Positions 47,342 to 58,248 of a stretch of 64,000 nt of DNA are shown in pieces. A program made the translations under genes and the position numbers. The stretch is taken from assembly GCA_902728285.1 (NCBI GenBank), contig CACVBU010001004.1, positions 657,376-721,375 on the forward strand, given 5' to 3'. Position 1 is the first letter of the stretch; each line of letters opens with the position of its first letter. Under the pieces are notes generated by a model. It was given only the letters and a program-made list of their open reading frames with translations, ran no database searches and had not been told where the DNA came from. The DNA comes from Clytia hemisphaerica (taxonomy: Eukaryota > Cnidaria > Hydrozoa > Leptothecata > Clytiidae).

Positions 47342-48309
47342 TCAAGACAACGGACCCTCGAATCGACCGGTATCTTGGATAAATTTTACGGTTATACTTA
47401 TTATATCATGATTTATGTTGTTACTAAAATTAGAATCCCCAAAGAGAAGTATTTTGGAAAGTATTCTTGGGTTTAATGGTAGCAAGCATATGTCAAGTTG
47501 AAGAAGGCTGTCAAACATTACATGTCTATCATCGGAGAAATCAGAGCAATGCATCAGAAAATGCTGTGTAGTTTCGATAGAGTTATTTCGACAGTTGCAA
47601 AAAGGATCAACTATGTCTGCAAAATTGTGTTTGAATTTATGTTGCCGAAGATGACTGAAGTCGACCCTTAAACGGTTAAGTAGAACCACACCCCTATTGT
47701 TATCAAGTCTGAAAACCGAATTGGCATTGGGTTTTAAGAATCTGAGTATTGCGGTTTCGAAAAGAGAGATTGAAGGAAGATTTCGTATGTTATCGTCCAG
47801 GTTATTCCACTCACTGATACAAAAAGGAAAAAAGGAAGCACGATATCGTTCGGTTCGACAAAAGGGTGGCACAAAAGGAGGTCTAATCCTACGTCTTCCA
47901 CCAGCATCCTCATCTTCATCTTCATCAACTTCCTCCCCCTCTGCGGAGGAAGGATATTAGAAAGATAAGTTGGCGCAAAGTCATTAATTATTTTATAGAA
48001 GAGAATAAGTCTGTGGCTAAGTCGCCTGTCCACTAGACTTTCAAGACCTAGCTCAAGATAAATTTTTTCTCTAGATGTTCCTCTGAAACATCCTGTTATC
48101 GCAAGACATGCATTGTATTGAATTTATTCGATTTTTTCAGAGAAAGTGGAATTACCGGGACGATCGTATACTACATCTCCATAATCAAGATGTGGTCTTA
48201 CATGGGCTTTGTAAATAGTGAAAAGTGAGTCCCGTGGGAGGAATTCGCGAAGCCGGTTGATGAGACTCAAACTTTTCTTTAGACTATGGAGTTTTATTAA
48301 ACCGTACAA
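47342..48309 (-). mobile_element. Non-LTR retrotransposon, C-terminal region
   Basis: The minus strand encodes, in two frames, VRPHLDYGDVVYDRPG, then SHRLILFYKIINDFAPTYLS, then the terminal CxC...ETxxHFLMHCSDF zinc-finger-like motif typical of some Jockey-like elements. It has no catalytic domain. Confidence 0.8.
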
Positions 48310-48339
48310 ACACTGTAAATATCCACATCCAAAATTTAC

Positions 48340-48640
48340 AATATTTGATGGCGGAAGTTTTTAAATCAATCAAATGTTTGAGTCCAAGCTTCCTGGCAGA
48401 AATCTTTCAAATAAAAACAGTGGTATACAAACTAAGATCCTACAAACTCTTAACTATCCCTGAAGCTACTCGCTATACCTTCGGTATTTACGGTTTATCT
48501 TTTTGAGCATCTTTATTGTGGAATCAATTACCTAAGAAGTTGAAATTACATGACATTCAAACTCTAGCCAAATATAAAAGAGAGATGAAACGTTGGAAAG
48601 GCTCTAAATGCTCATGTAACATCTGTAGGTAATTGGCCCT
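48340..48640 (+). mobile_element. 3' tail of a plus-strand LINE
   Basis: Translation gives FKSIKCLSPSFLAEIFQIKT and a terminal WKGSKCSCNICR, the usual C-terminus of some animal LINE polyproteins. It may be the downstream half of the copy starting at 46541, with the minus-strand LINE between. Confidence 0.55.
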
Positions 48641-49139
48641 AAGAATCTCGTCGTTTTTACTTATTATTTTGATATTGTTGGACTTTATTAGTTATAAATT
48701 TACTTGATTTGTAATTACGTTACCCCAACATTAAAAGAAGACATTATTGCCACCGGAGAAAGCGTTTTTCAGTATTTTAGTTCCACTTAAAGGTAGTATT
48801 CTTATCTTACGGTCTCTCTATTATTTTATTATCATCAAAAAGACTTTTCGAGAGTTATTTTGATCTGATTACTCATTTTGAAATGTCAGTTTGTCTTTTT
48901 CTTATTCCTGGAGAGTTAAATGAATCTAAGGAAATTCCCTTTTCTGGGAAATTCCCTTTTTATACCGTAGTTATTAAGCGCTCTTCATAGGTTAAAAATA
49001 TTACTCTACTCAAAGTTTTCGAACAGTTATGTTGCTAAACGTGTACATTAGTAAATTAACTTATGAAGAGCAGTATCTTCAGATATATACGCTTTTTGTA
49101 GGAAAAACCAGTAAGTCATATGATTCTGGCTGGGCTGCT

Positions 49140-50640
49140 CTTAAATTTATATGAGTTTTTATAATGAACAAGACCTTGACTGAAAGAGAATTACCTGAGG
49201 ATTGGAAACTTGCCCACGTTACTCCTATTTACAAAAACAAAGGTGCTCATAATCTAGCAGTCAACTATAGACCAGTGAGTCTAACATCAGTAGTTTGTAA
49301 ACTAATGGAGTCAATCTTAAGAGAGCATATCACAAGATACCTTACAAACCTAAAGTTGCTATCCAAAAAGCAATACGGCTTCATCAGCAGACGTTCTACT
49401 GTCACTCAACTACTGATGTATATAGACAAATGCTGTGAAAGTATGTCGGAAGGTAAAGTCGTCGACTGCATATTTCGATTTCGCGAAAGCGTTTGATACC
49501 GTGCCCCATCGCCGACTTTGCAAAAAGTTAGAAGGATATGGAATCACTAGAAAAACCAAAGATTGGATAACATCTTTTCTCAAGGGTCGAAAGCAACTAG
49601 TGAAAGTGAACCAATCTCACTCAAAGCTAGACGATGTAATCAGCGGTATACCACAAGGAAGTGTATTAGGACCTCTACTTTTTGTGCTGTATATAAACGA
49701 TCTTCCTGACAAAGTTGTTTCCGACCTATTACTTTTTGCAGATGACACGAAGATATACAAAGAGGTCAATTCTATCAATGATTCTCTTGTCATTCAGAAG
49801 GATGTAGATACATTGAATGAATGGTCTAAAGATTGGTTCTTAAAGTTCCATCCCGATAAATGTCATGTTTTAACACTTGGCAAACTAGCTAACATAAAGC
49901 ACGCACATCCATATTCTCTCACTGGTAATCAACTGGAGCATGTTTTCGAGGAGAAAGACTTGGGAGTTTTGGTGGATGCTGAGCTGATGTTTGAAGAACA
50001 TATAGCCAAACAGGTAAACAAAGCGAATTCGACACTTGGTATTATCAGATGGGGGTTTGATAATCTTACTCCAAAGACCATAACGACACTATACTCCTTT
50101 GTGAGCCACACCTTGAGTACGCGCAGTCAGTCTGGTCACCCAAACTACGCAAACATGTGAACATGCTCGAGGGAGTCCAAAGACGAGCTTCAAAACTTAT
50201 CTCAATATATCGACACCTCCCGTACAGTGAAAGGCTAAAAAGGCTTGGATTACCAACCCTCGAATTTCGGAGACAGTTTTGTGATATGGTGCAGGTCTAT
50301 AAACATCTTTCCTTTTACGACAAAGATACTACACCTTCAAAACTAATCAGCCATACACTTCCTAAACGAAGACATTCCAAAGAGCTTTTACCAAACTTTG
50401 CTAATGACGGCTTCAATGGACCCCAACTAAGTCGTTTTACTATAGATGTGTGCCAACGTGGAATAAACTACCAAGAGAAGTTGTATCCGCACAATCGATT
50501 AAGTCGTTTAAAGAGAAACTGAATGATGCATGGAAAAACCACCCACAAAAATTTGTTACAAGAGGAATGTGAAAGAAGATCGGTTAGAGGCCCATCGTGA
50601 GCCTAGCTTGTAAATCTGTATAATAATAATAATAAAAATA
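49140..50640 (+). mobile_element. CR1-like non-LTR retrotransposon, 5'-truncated, two frameshifts
   Basis: Plus-strand reverse transcriptase: WKLAHVTPIYKNKGAHNLAV and NYRPVSLTSVVCKLMESILR, then YFDFAKAFDTVPH, GIPQGSVLGPLLFVLYINDL and catalytic FADDTK, then KDLGVLVDAELMFEEHI and the C-terminal VQRRASKLI. The frame changes near 49470 and near 50112. It ends in a TAA/ATA run at 50620-50640. The N-terminal endonuclease is missing. Confidence 0.92.
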
Positions 50641-51029
50641 GAACATGAAGGCTGGACATTTGTTTCATACTTATATCTAGCTTTTGTGTTTATTTTTTTT
50701 TTGTAAAATTCGTATTGAAAATAGTAGCATCATTTTTGGTGATGCTGTATTTTAACGTTTAGTAGTAGAAGTAGTTTAAAGTAAAGTTTTTATAGGCAGT
50801 CTATTTGTAACATTTTTAGCTATAATTCAAAATTACGTAGTTTATGAAATTTATCAATAGTACACGTGAATTTTTCACTTTGGAATTGATCACTTATCTG
50901 TACATTTAATTAAGTAATTTTAAGACTTGGTGAATCCGTAAAATGGATTAGTTATCTACACATAATACTGGTAGTTTTTTAGAATATGAAATAAATTTTA
51001 ATTATCTACGTTTTAAAAGTGTTATTTAT

Positions 51030-51474
51030 ATTGTATGAGTTCTTTACCGTGAAATTGATCAAGTGAATTGCGTTTTTGATACCATAATTTTACTACTCGT
51101 AATATTTTAACTGGTAGTTTTTGTACACGTGTTTTATATAAATTTAGTCCAAAATTTGTATAATTCACGCTTTTTAATCGTGATGCAAAAAAAAAAAAAT
51201 TAATAAGAGCTAATGAATTTACCGCGTGTCTTTTAGGTATCTTAAAGTTGCATTATTTAAAATATTCGTACAAAACTACACTCCCTACACCTACCCCTCC
51301 AATAATAATAAAATTCTCTATAGTGTTTTTCAAGATTGAATTGCGATTTGCAGATTTTTTCTCAACCCCAATGTGATCTTGATTTTTTTTTGAAGAAGCT
51401 ATGTAATTCCGTATTTTGGTTGATGATTTCACACACCCATTTCGATATTTCTTCAGTTTGATTGACATTGGCAA
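51030..51474 (-). CDS. Small lysine-rich membrane ORF followed by a second ORF in frame
   Basis: 51474-51253 encodes 73 residues, basic at the N-terminus, with one C-terminal hydrophobic segment FIIIGGVGVGSVVLYEYF, then a stop. After the stop, the same frame continues into a basic stretch (PKRHAVNSLALIN), and across a homopolymer shift into NLYKTRVQKLPVKILRVVKL and a stop near 51030. I do not recognise either part. A degraded longer gene or two tightly packed small genes are both possible. Confidence 0.3.
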
Positions 51475-52171
51475 GTCTCTTTTTGTTTAGCAATAGAGTT
51501 GACGAATGCCTTTGAATTTAGTCTTAAGCTCTTCTTAAGTTTAAAAAAAAGTTTAAACCTAACCAATTAAAACCGCCAAATTGAACAGCAGACATTGTAG
51601 CGAGTTGTAGGCACGACTTGCTTTCTGGTTAACGTGGTGGTTTTAATAGGATTGGTTCCTGGGTCCCTTTTGGATTTGTGTCGATCACGAAGGTTTATAC
51701 TTTTTTATTTGTAAACAATTCAGCAAATTGTAACTAGCAAATATTTACATGCGATTAAATAAATAGAACATGAATGCTAAATATTTGATTTATTTCCTAT
51801 CTTTAAAAGTATACTGTATATCAGAAATCTTTATGGCTGCCTCAGTGTGTTCTTTTTATTAAAGATTTCAATTTAAGGTTCTTTCTAAATCATGTCTAAC
51901 TTCTTATAAAATTCCGTAAAAATTGAAGGCTTTTTAAAAAATTACTTTTCTTATGAAAAATTACATATTATGGAGAAAAAGAAAAAAAGAAAATAGAATA
52001 AGAATGCCGGATATAGGCTTTATACTTACACCCAGTCTTCTTATCTATTTTTGGAAAAATCTCCTAATTATGTAAAATGTAAGAAAAAATTTAGTTAGAG
52101 TTTGGAATGAAGACCTCTCATATTACAATATAATAAATTGCTTAGAATAGGCAAGAAAAAATTATTTGAAA

Positions 52172-52683
52172 ATGGAAAATCTATTTAAAATGACGCTAGT
52201 ATCGTTAATATTTTGTTTGATAGTGATTGTCAACTTTTGGATGTTAAGTTAGAATTTAATACACATAAAAAGGCTAAAATCAAAGCTTCAAGCGATATTT
52301 ATGGGGGGTTATACACTTCCAAAGTAATCAACGCTTGGTATGTGGAATTTAGTCATGGCGACATTCGATTAGAATACGGGAGAAGCGTAGTTATCATGAA
52401 GAGTGGTCTTTATCAAGTGGCGACGAGAATTTTCCTAAAGAACAAGAAAGACTACCCGCACAATCGAGTTGGAATAGACCTCATCAAGAGATACAAATAC
52501 GAAACGTATTTAGTGGAATCCGTAACTGAAAACGCATCTTTTTGTACAAAGGCGTGTAATTTATGGATCAATACATATCTTTTTTTGGTGAAAGATACGC
52601 GCATCGAAATAAGATCTACATACACCAATCAAACGATTGGAATGTACAAAGACAAGGTATATTTTACAGTCACCGAACTATAA
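52172..52683 (+). CDS. TNF/C1q-like ligand, single exon, frameshifted signal anchor
   Basis: The ATG at 52172 opens a frame encoding MENLFKM and a hydrophobic segment TLVSLIFCLIVIVNFWML, a type-II signal anchor, which stops at 52250. In a second frame, overlapping from 52213 to 52683, follows LDVKLEFNTHKK and a domain of about 130 residues with INAWY, then VVIMKSGLYQVATRIFLKN, YKYETYLVES, LWINTYLFLVKDTRIEI and a final VYFTV. Order and hydrophobic pattern fit the jelly-roll TNF homology domain (SGLYxVxxxIxF, then FxLxxxDxIxI). One frameshift near 52235 separates anchor and head, so the gene is broken or the sequence has an indel. A C1q head or another trimeric fibre head is an alternative. Confidence 0.5.
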
Positions 52684-52812
52684 AACTCGCCAGTATTACG
52701 ACAAAAGTATAAATAGGAGACTTATTTTTTATGTTTTTAAATTTTTTACATTGAAAAAGAAGTTCACGCGAGTTTCACTACTTGTTTTGTCATTTATAAA
52801 ATTCTAAATCAA

Positions 52813-53223
52813 ATGGATCTTTTATACGCCATTTACGGTGGCATAGGTATTATCTTAATCAGCTTCTTAGTTATTTATCGTAAAATTAAAGTGTACAGGC
52901 GTACTACAGAAATAGTATTACATCAAACCATCAACCGATTTATTACAATAGTGTGGAAAGTGTTCGAAATAACAGCTGCTGATAAAATCATTGTACAAAA
53001 AAACTTAGAAGACTTTGCAGACAGCAAAAACGAAAGGAAAAAATTGATGCGTACTTCCGATGGGTATAACTACGGAATCATGAACGGAAACAAAAAGACA
53101 GTTTATCTGGGGTGTCATATTTTTAAAGAAGCAGTCATTAAAAGTGATACTTCCTCAGAATACAAAGTAATTTTAAACTTGATTGAAGAACTTCTCAACA
53201 AATGCAGCTTAAAAATATCATAA
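52813..53223 (+). CDS. Single-exon membrane protein, unknown
   Basis: The ORF encodes 136 residues with an N-terminal membrane segment (AIYGGIGIILISFLVIY) followed by basic residues and a mixed, probably folded domain (GYNYGIMNGNKKTVYLGCHI). It begins 129 bp after the TNF-like ORF on the same strand. I do not recognise the family. ATG context and length make it a fair candidate gene. Confidence 0.4.
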   Translation: MDLLYAIYGGIGIILISFLVIYRKIKVYRRTTEIVLHQTINRFITIVWKVFEITAADKIIVQKNLEDFADSKNERKKLMRTSDGYNYGIMNGNKKTVYLGCHIFKEAVIKSDTSSEYKVILNLIEELLNKCSLKIS

Positions 53224-53321
53224 TGGAACAATTAAACCTATTTGCTGGAAAGGAAATTAATTTGAAAAGAATCTGATAATTCCAAATGTATAAAACACTC
53301 ATCTTTTTTTCTTCAGAAAAC

Positions 53322-55526
53322 GGGTTACGACACTTCTTGGATCCCCAAAATGGAACACCTTTATGGACCCTCTTATGGACCCGTTACGATTGCGTAATAT
53401 TCAAGAAACATGATGTAATTCTTTATACGGAATAAGTATTCGAGAATAAATTTAAAGGGATAATCCAATACTACGCAAATCAAAATATTATGGTCACGTG
53501 TCTGGAATTTGATTGGTCGAGCGCGATAAAAGTTTACAATTTGATTGGTCGAGCGGGATTTTCACTTTCGTTTTCGTAATCTAAACGAACCGAAAAATAC
53601 TTTCCGACATAAAAAAGTTCGAAGTTGGGAGGGGAATGAAAAATCTTTCGTGTAATTCTCCTGTAATTTCTTCTGTCTTGTATCATACTTATATGAAGGA
53701 AATTTTCTGTTTTGCTATGCCAAAATTGATTCACAAATGTAAATACTACACAAGAGTTTTTCTATACACAAAGAGATTGTGAGATGAGAAGATATAAACA
53801 GTTCTTTTTTGTTTTCCTGTGTTCTTTGTGTTTCATCAAGAGCAGATGAACAAAATAACAAATAGTAAATAAAGCATGAAACATTTTTTGAAAAAAATAA
53901 CATCACATTACAAAATTCCTGTATATACATTTGGATTTTGAAAACTATGTAAAGTATTTACAAATTCTTTATGGCTTCACTTTTATCAAGAGTGATGTAA
54001 AAGTATTTGAATAATAATATGACCTCCTCTTTGAAGTTGCCTTACAAAATATTTCTTTCCATTCAAAATAAATTCTCAATTAAAGCACCCTCAGAATTTT
54101 TCACACAGTAGCACTTCATAGGGAGTTGCCTAGTAAATAAAATTTTATCAAAACTGTTGGTAAAAAATACTTCCTTTTTAGCAGAAAATGTTTTTAATAT
54201 TTTAAAATTTTATCATTGAGTATATGTATTTATCGTCACTTCATACAACACCAGTCACAATATTCCACATTCACTCAAGTTAACAACGTAAATAAAATGT
54301 AAACAGTTCTTCTTACAGCAGCATATCCATACCACTGTAAAAAATGCAGCTATGTCCATTCATAACGAAACAAACTGGTACATGAAAAATATGTTCGACT
54401 GTTCCCAAATCATAGCATGTACGAGGACTTTCAAAAAGGGTGCAGAGATATGTAGCTTCAGAGTCGAACCATGCCAGAAGCACAAGAAGACAAAGTGGTT
54501 TGATCTTAATTTTCAATGATAGTCACAGGATTTTAAATTTAATCAAATCAATGTGTCCTACTGCTACTTCTTCTACATTATTTCATAAAATTCCAAATCA
54601 GTACAATATGATGCTCAGAACCAGAGTTTTTTGTTCATCGTAGAGTTACTTTTCACTTTATTTTATTTGGTTCGTGCAAAATCTCATGATACAGTGCTTT
54701 TATCGAGAAAATAATATCTGCGTTCCATGATTCTATTCTATGTCCCATATTTTGAAGTACGAACCATGAAAATCTTCTTTGGACAAGGCTTTCTTGTCTT
54801 GATGAGTTTCATTCACTACTCAGATCCATATATGCACACTTTCGAGAGATGAACAAGTCTTTCTTGTCTTGTTGATGAGTTTCATTTCACTTCTCAGATC
54901 CATATGCACACTTTCGAGAGAAACTAGAAATCTCTTTCTCCTCTTGAGTGTTCAAAATTGACTACATTGTTATTTAACTGAAAGAAGCAAGAGAAGAGAT
55001 AGTTCTGTATAAATTGGTTAGCAAAAGAATTCAACCTTGATATTAAATATCTTCTTGTATCTTCAGCATCATAGAAAAATAAACATTGAAACTTTGCACA
55101 AGGATAGTTGAAAATAAACACTTTACGATTTTGATAATATTAACATGTTATAGACACCTAAAAGTATATTTTATCAGTGGTAAAAATATAAACATTTCAC
55201 TGATCAAATTATTTCGCTTCCATTTTGAAAGCTTCGAAGCTTCTAGTGCTAGTCTATCTCAACTTCATTTCTCTCGCAATTCCCGCACAAACTTTACGTG
55301 AATCGTTTTTAAGTTTGCTGGATAAAATGAAACAAGTTTATTTGCTAGCGTCTTTTGTTCTAGTATTGGATTATCCCTCTCGGAAAATCGGAAAAACGGT
55401 TATTCAAATCGTCGTTTCGGCTGCCGTAATTATCGGTCGGCCGTATATTTTGATGTTCCATAATGGGGTCCATAATGGGGTCCATAAAGGTGTTCCATTT
55501 TGGGGGTCCAAGAAGTGTCGTAACCC
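53322..55526. mobile_element. MULE-like element, 2.2 kb, perfect 9-bp target duplication
   Basis: The ends GGGTTACGACACTTCTTGGA and their inverse are flanked by TCAGAAAAC at 53313-53321 and 55527-55535. No transposase ORF is present. The interior contains a tandem pair of ~68-bp units (54783-54849 and 54853-54922, with CTTTCTTGTCTTG and GCACACTTTCGAGAGA). Confidence 0.88.
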
Positions 55527-55545
55527 TCAGAAAACGTGTGCCAAA

Positions 55546-56457
55546 GGGTCGTTGTAAAACATGGAGTAGCTCCATGGAGTACTCCAATGGAGCACCTATT
55601 GAAGTACTCTGAAAATATTGCAGACCAGATTTTAGATCGCCGCGAGAGGAAAATAAAGACCTGTATAATTTTGTGTTTGCTCTAAAACCACTCTGTAGCA
55701 AGAATGTTGCTTTCTGAATGGTCTCTTTTTATATCCTTTCATGCCATCTACATCACATTGAGTAGGAAATTCTCATATTAAAGAAATAAGTTGGCGGACT
55801 CCATTTATTGTGCTTGTCTTATTATTTTGTTAATTGAAGTGTTTTTTGTCAATAAAATGACAATGAATAATTTAATGCTCTAAAACCCCTCTAATCTCTC
55901 TCGCAGACTGTCCCCAACTGCCATTTCATATCCAGCCATACTACCTACATCATATTGAGTATGATAAAAATTCCTTTTGGAGATGGGTTGATAAGCTATG
56001 TATTCTATGATTGTCACAATATTTTCTTTAAAAAAGTCAATCTGTTGACAAAAGGACAAAAGAAAAATATTGCTTAAGAAAGCTCTAGTGCCCTACTGGT
56101 GTTACATAAATAATATAACACATAATACTATATACAATTACACTGATATTATATGTATTATTATAAAGTGTTTGATATATCAGAGCTATTCTGCAAGCTA
56201 AATCTGGTCTGTTAATTGTAGAATCAACAAAGATTTTTAAGCAGAGAGCGTGCGCTATATGAGCTTTACTGCCAGAAATGATAGTAGCCATTTTTTCACA
56301 AACAAATACTCAGGAAATTCTTTTGATTGCTATAAATTGGAAGTTTACAGCTGGTGGAAAACGTTGATTATCAAATTTGTGATATTCATCGCTCTGACAG
56401 GTATTTTAGGGGGTACTCCATTACTCCATGGAGCTAATCCATGTTTTACAACGACCC
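55546..56457. mobile_element. MULE-like element, 0.9 kb, perfect 9-bp target duplication
   Basis: The ends GGGTCGTTGTAAAACATGGA and their inverse are flanked by TGTGCCAAA at 55537-55545 and 56458-56466. The ends also contain the palindromic words CTCCATGGAG and AGTACT. The interior has two ~200-bp units starting CTCTAAAACC (near 55680 and 55885) that resemble those inside 37294-38202. Confidence 0.9.
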
Positions 56458-56466
56458 TGTGCCAAA

Positions 56467-57435
56467 CTAAAAATCAAAGACATTCAAACTGAGCGAAAAA
56501 TCATTTTCACCAACTTAACGCAACAAGGACAAAAGTTGAAAACCAACAAAACAAAACAGCGACAAACCTTAAAACCAACAACAATAACAAAATAAAAACA
56601 AAGAACCAAAAAGTAACAAACCACAAATAAACAATCTTACAAAATTTAGCGGAGAGAAAACTGGTAAGTGAATTTAAAGAAAGTTGAGAAATAAATGGAA
56701 AGCGGATAGATGAAGACCAAAGTCTGGCATCAGGTGTGGCCATGAGTAAGCTTGCCCTGCTACTCTAGAGTCACCCGTCATCTAACCAAAGGTTAAAAAG
56801 TGTTGCAATCACAATCTAGAAAAGATTTAGAAAGAAAGACGCATAATCGAAAAGTTTGAAAAGTTGGCCCAGAGCCCGGTTCGGCGTGCCGTATCCGAGT
56901 GGCCGTACGTTAGAAAAAGAAGAAGGAAATGAGGACTTCAAACAAAAAACACACAAATTTATATCAATACGCGTGAACTTCTTTAACCTACTAACCTAAC
57001 TGTTTTTGAAGTCTGAATATTGATTTTTAAGTTTTAGCGTTATTTACGGCGCTAATTGGCGTAGGCCCAAAATTAGCCTGTGGCAGAATAAGGGCCGGCG
57101 TTAAATAAGGGACGGCTTAAAAAGGGCCGATAAGGTAGATAAAAAAAATATCATTTTAAATGAAAGATTTTCTTGAAAAACTTTTCACACGTAAACATTT
57201 GACCTCGAAACCAGGCATCGACCACTTTTGGATTTATAGGGTATTGATTTAGAATGGGAGTAATCATCGACAATGCATCATTTTATAACACCCTACACCC
57301 CTTACGAATTCTAGGAAATCCAAAAGCATTTGACAGGCATTCCAAACACATTCCGTAAAATAAAATCCTTTAACATAGTTCAAATGCATTTCAAAATTAA
57401 AGAACAAATTCAAATGCAATTGAGAATTGAAGAAA
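56467..57435. other. No supported gene
   Basis: AT-rich flank with short ORFs only. A small GC-rich island at 57040-57130 repeats GGGCCGxxxTTAA-like words and may be part of another palindromic repeat. Confidence 0.5.
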
Positions 57436-57758
57436 CGGTTAGTGTAAAACGCAGGTCACAGGTCACAGGTCGCAGGTCACAGGTCACAGGTCAACAAAGT
57501 GCAGACCGGAAAAAAAAAGATCATAACATATACATAACATAACATCAATACATAGCGCATTAAATTACAAAAAAGTAATACATGCTATTTAGATATTATA
57601 AAATGACAATTGAATAGAATAACAACCTATTTTGACATAGTGACACTTACTTACAAAAATAATGACAAAATCATAAAATATGATGCCTAGCAAGACAAAA
57701 GCACGAAAAATATTTATTATACAAAATGTGATGTGGATGGTGTGAATGGATATAAAAT
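57436..57758. mobile_element. Second copy of the GGTCACA-ended MULE-like MITE, interrupted
   Basis: It begins CGGTTAGTGTAAAACGCAGG, then AGGTCAC repeats, and follows 37860-38202 in reverse orientation until the base before 57759, where the hAT element starts. The other part should lie beyond the right edge. Confidence 0.82.
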
Positions 57759-57962
57759 CAGGGGCGTATCTAGGATTTTAAGGATACCCTGCAAAAAATA
57801 TTCAGCTATATATAGTGATTCAGCTATATATAGTATCTAAGGAGGGCCCACCATGGTTGGGCCCGACGGGCCAGAAAATTTTTGAATTTCGACCCTCTAG
57901 ATTGGCTAAAACAGCCTCCTTTTTATGCCTAATGTACCATGAACCATTTTCAAAAAGTAGTG

Positions 57963-58152
57963 TGTAGTACCCACTTAGTCGAAGTGCTTGGGGGTCAACA
58001 AACAGGGAGTGACACAAATAATTGACAAGGCAAAGTTCAGTTCTTACAACTATTTCTTCTTCTTCACAAAAGACGTCTGCACTCTCTGCCAAGCTTGCAA
58101 CTAAGAGGCTTTTGCCTCGCTCAACATAAACCTATCAAGGTAGGTCACTACA
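57963..58152 (-). repeat. 3' LTR of the gypsy element
   Basis: Begins TG and ends CA in both orientations (TGTAGT...ACTACA). It is the same length as, and by reading identical to, the LTR at 62577-62766. Confidence 0.95.
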
Positions 58153-58248
58153 CCTCTCCTTTCCTTCGGGTATTTACATATGTACAGTGCCTTCGCTATT
58201 GACGGTTCTCAGTCCAAGGCATAGATTTTATATACATTAATGACTACT

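Noticed and set aside
50157..50522. 121-codon ORF as a separate host gene
   Set aside because: It is the C-terminal end of the CR1-like LINE after a frameshift.
56880..56945. CCGAGTGGCC, resembling the D arm of a leucine or serine tRNA
   Set aside because: No T-arm B box or acceptor partner follows at the right distance.
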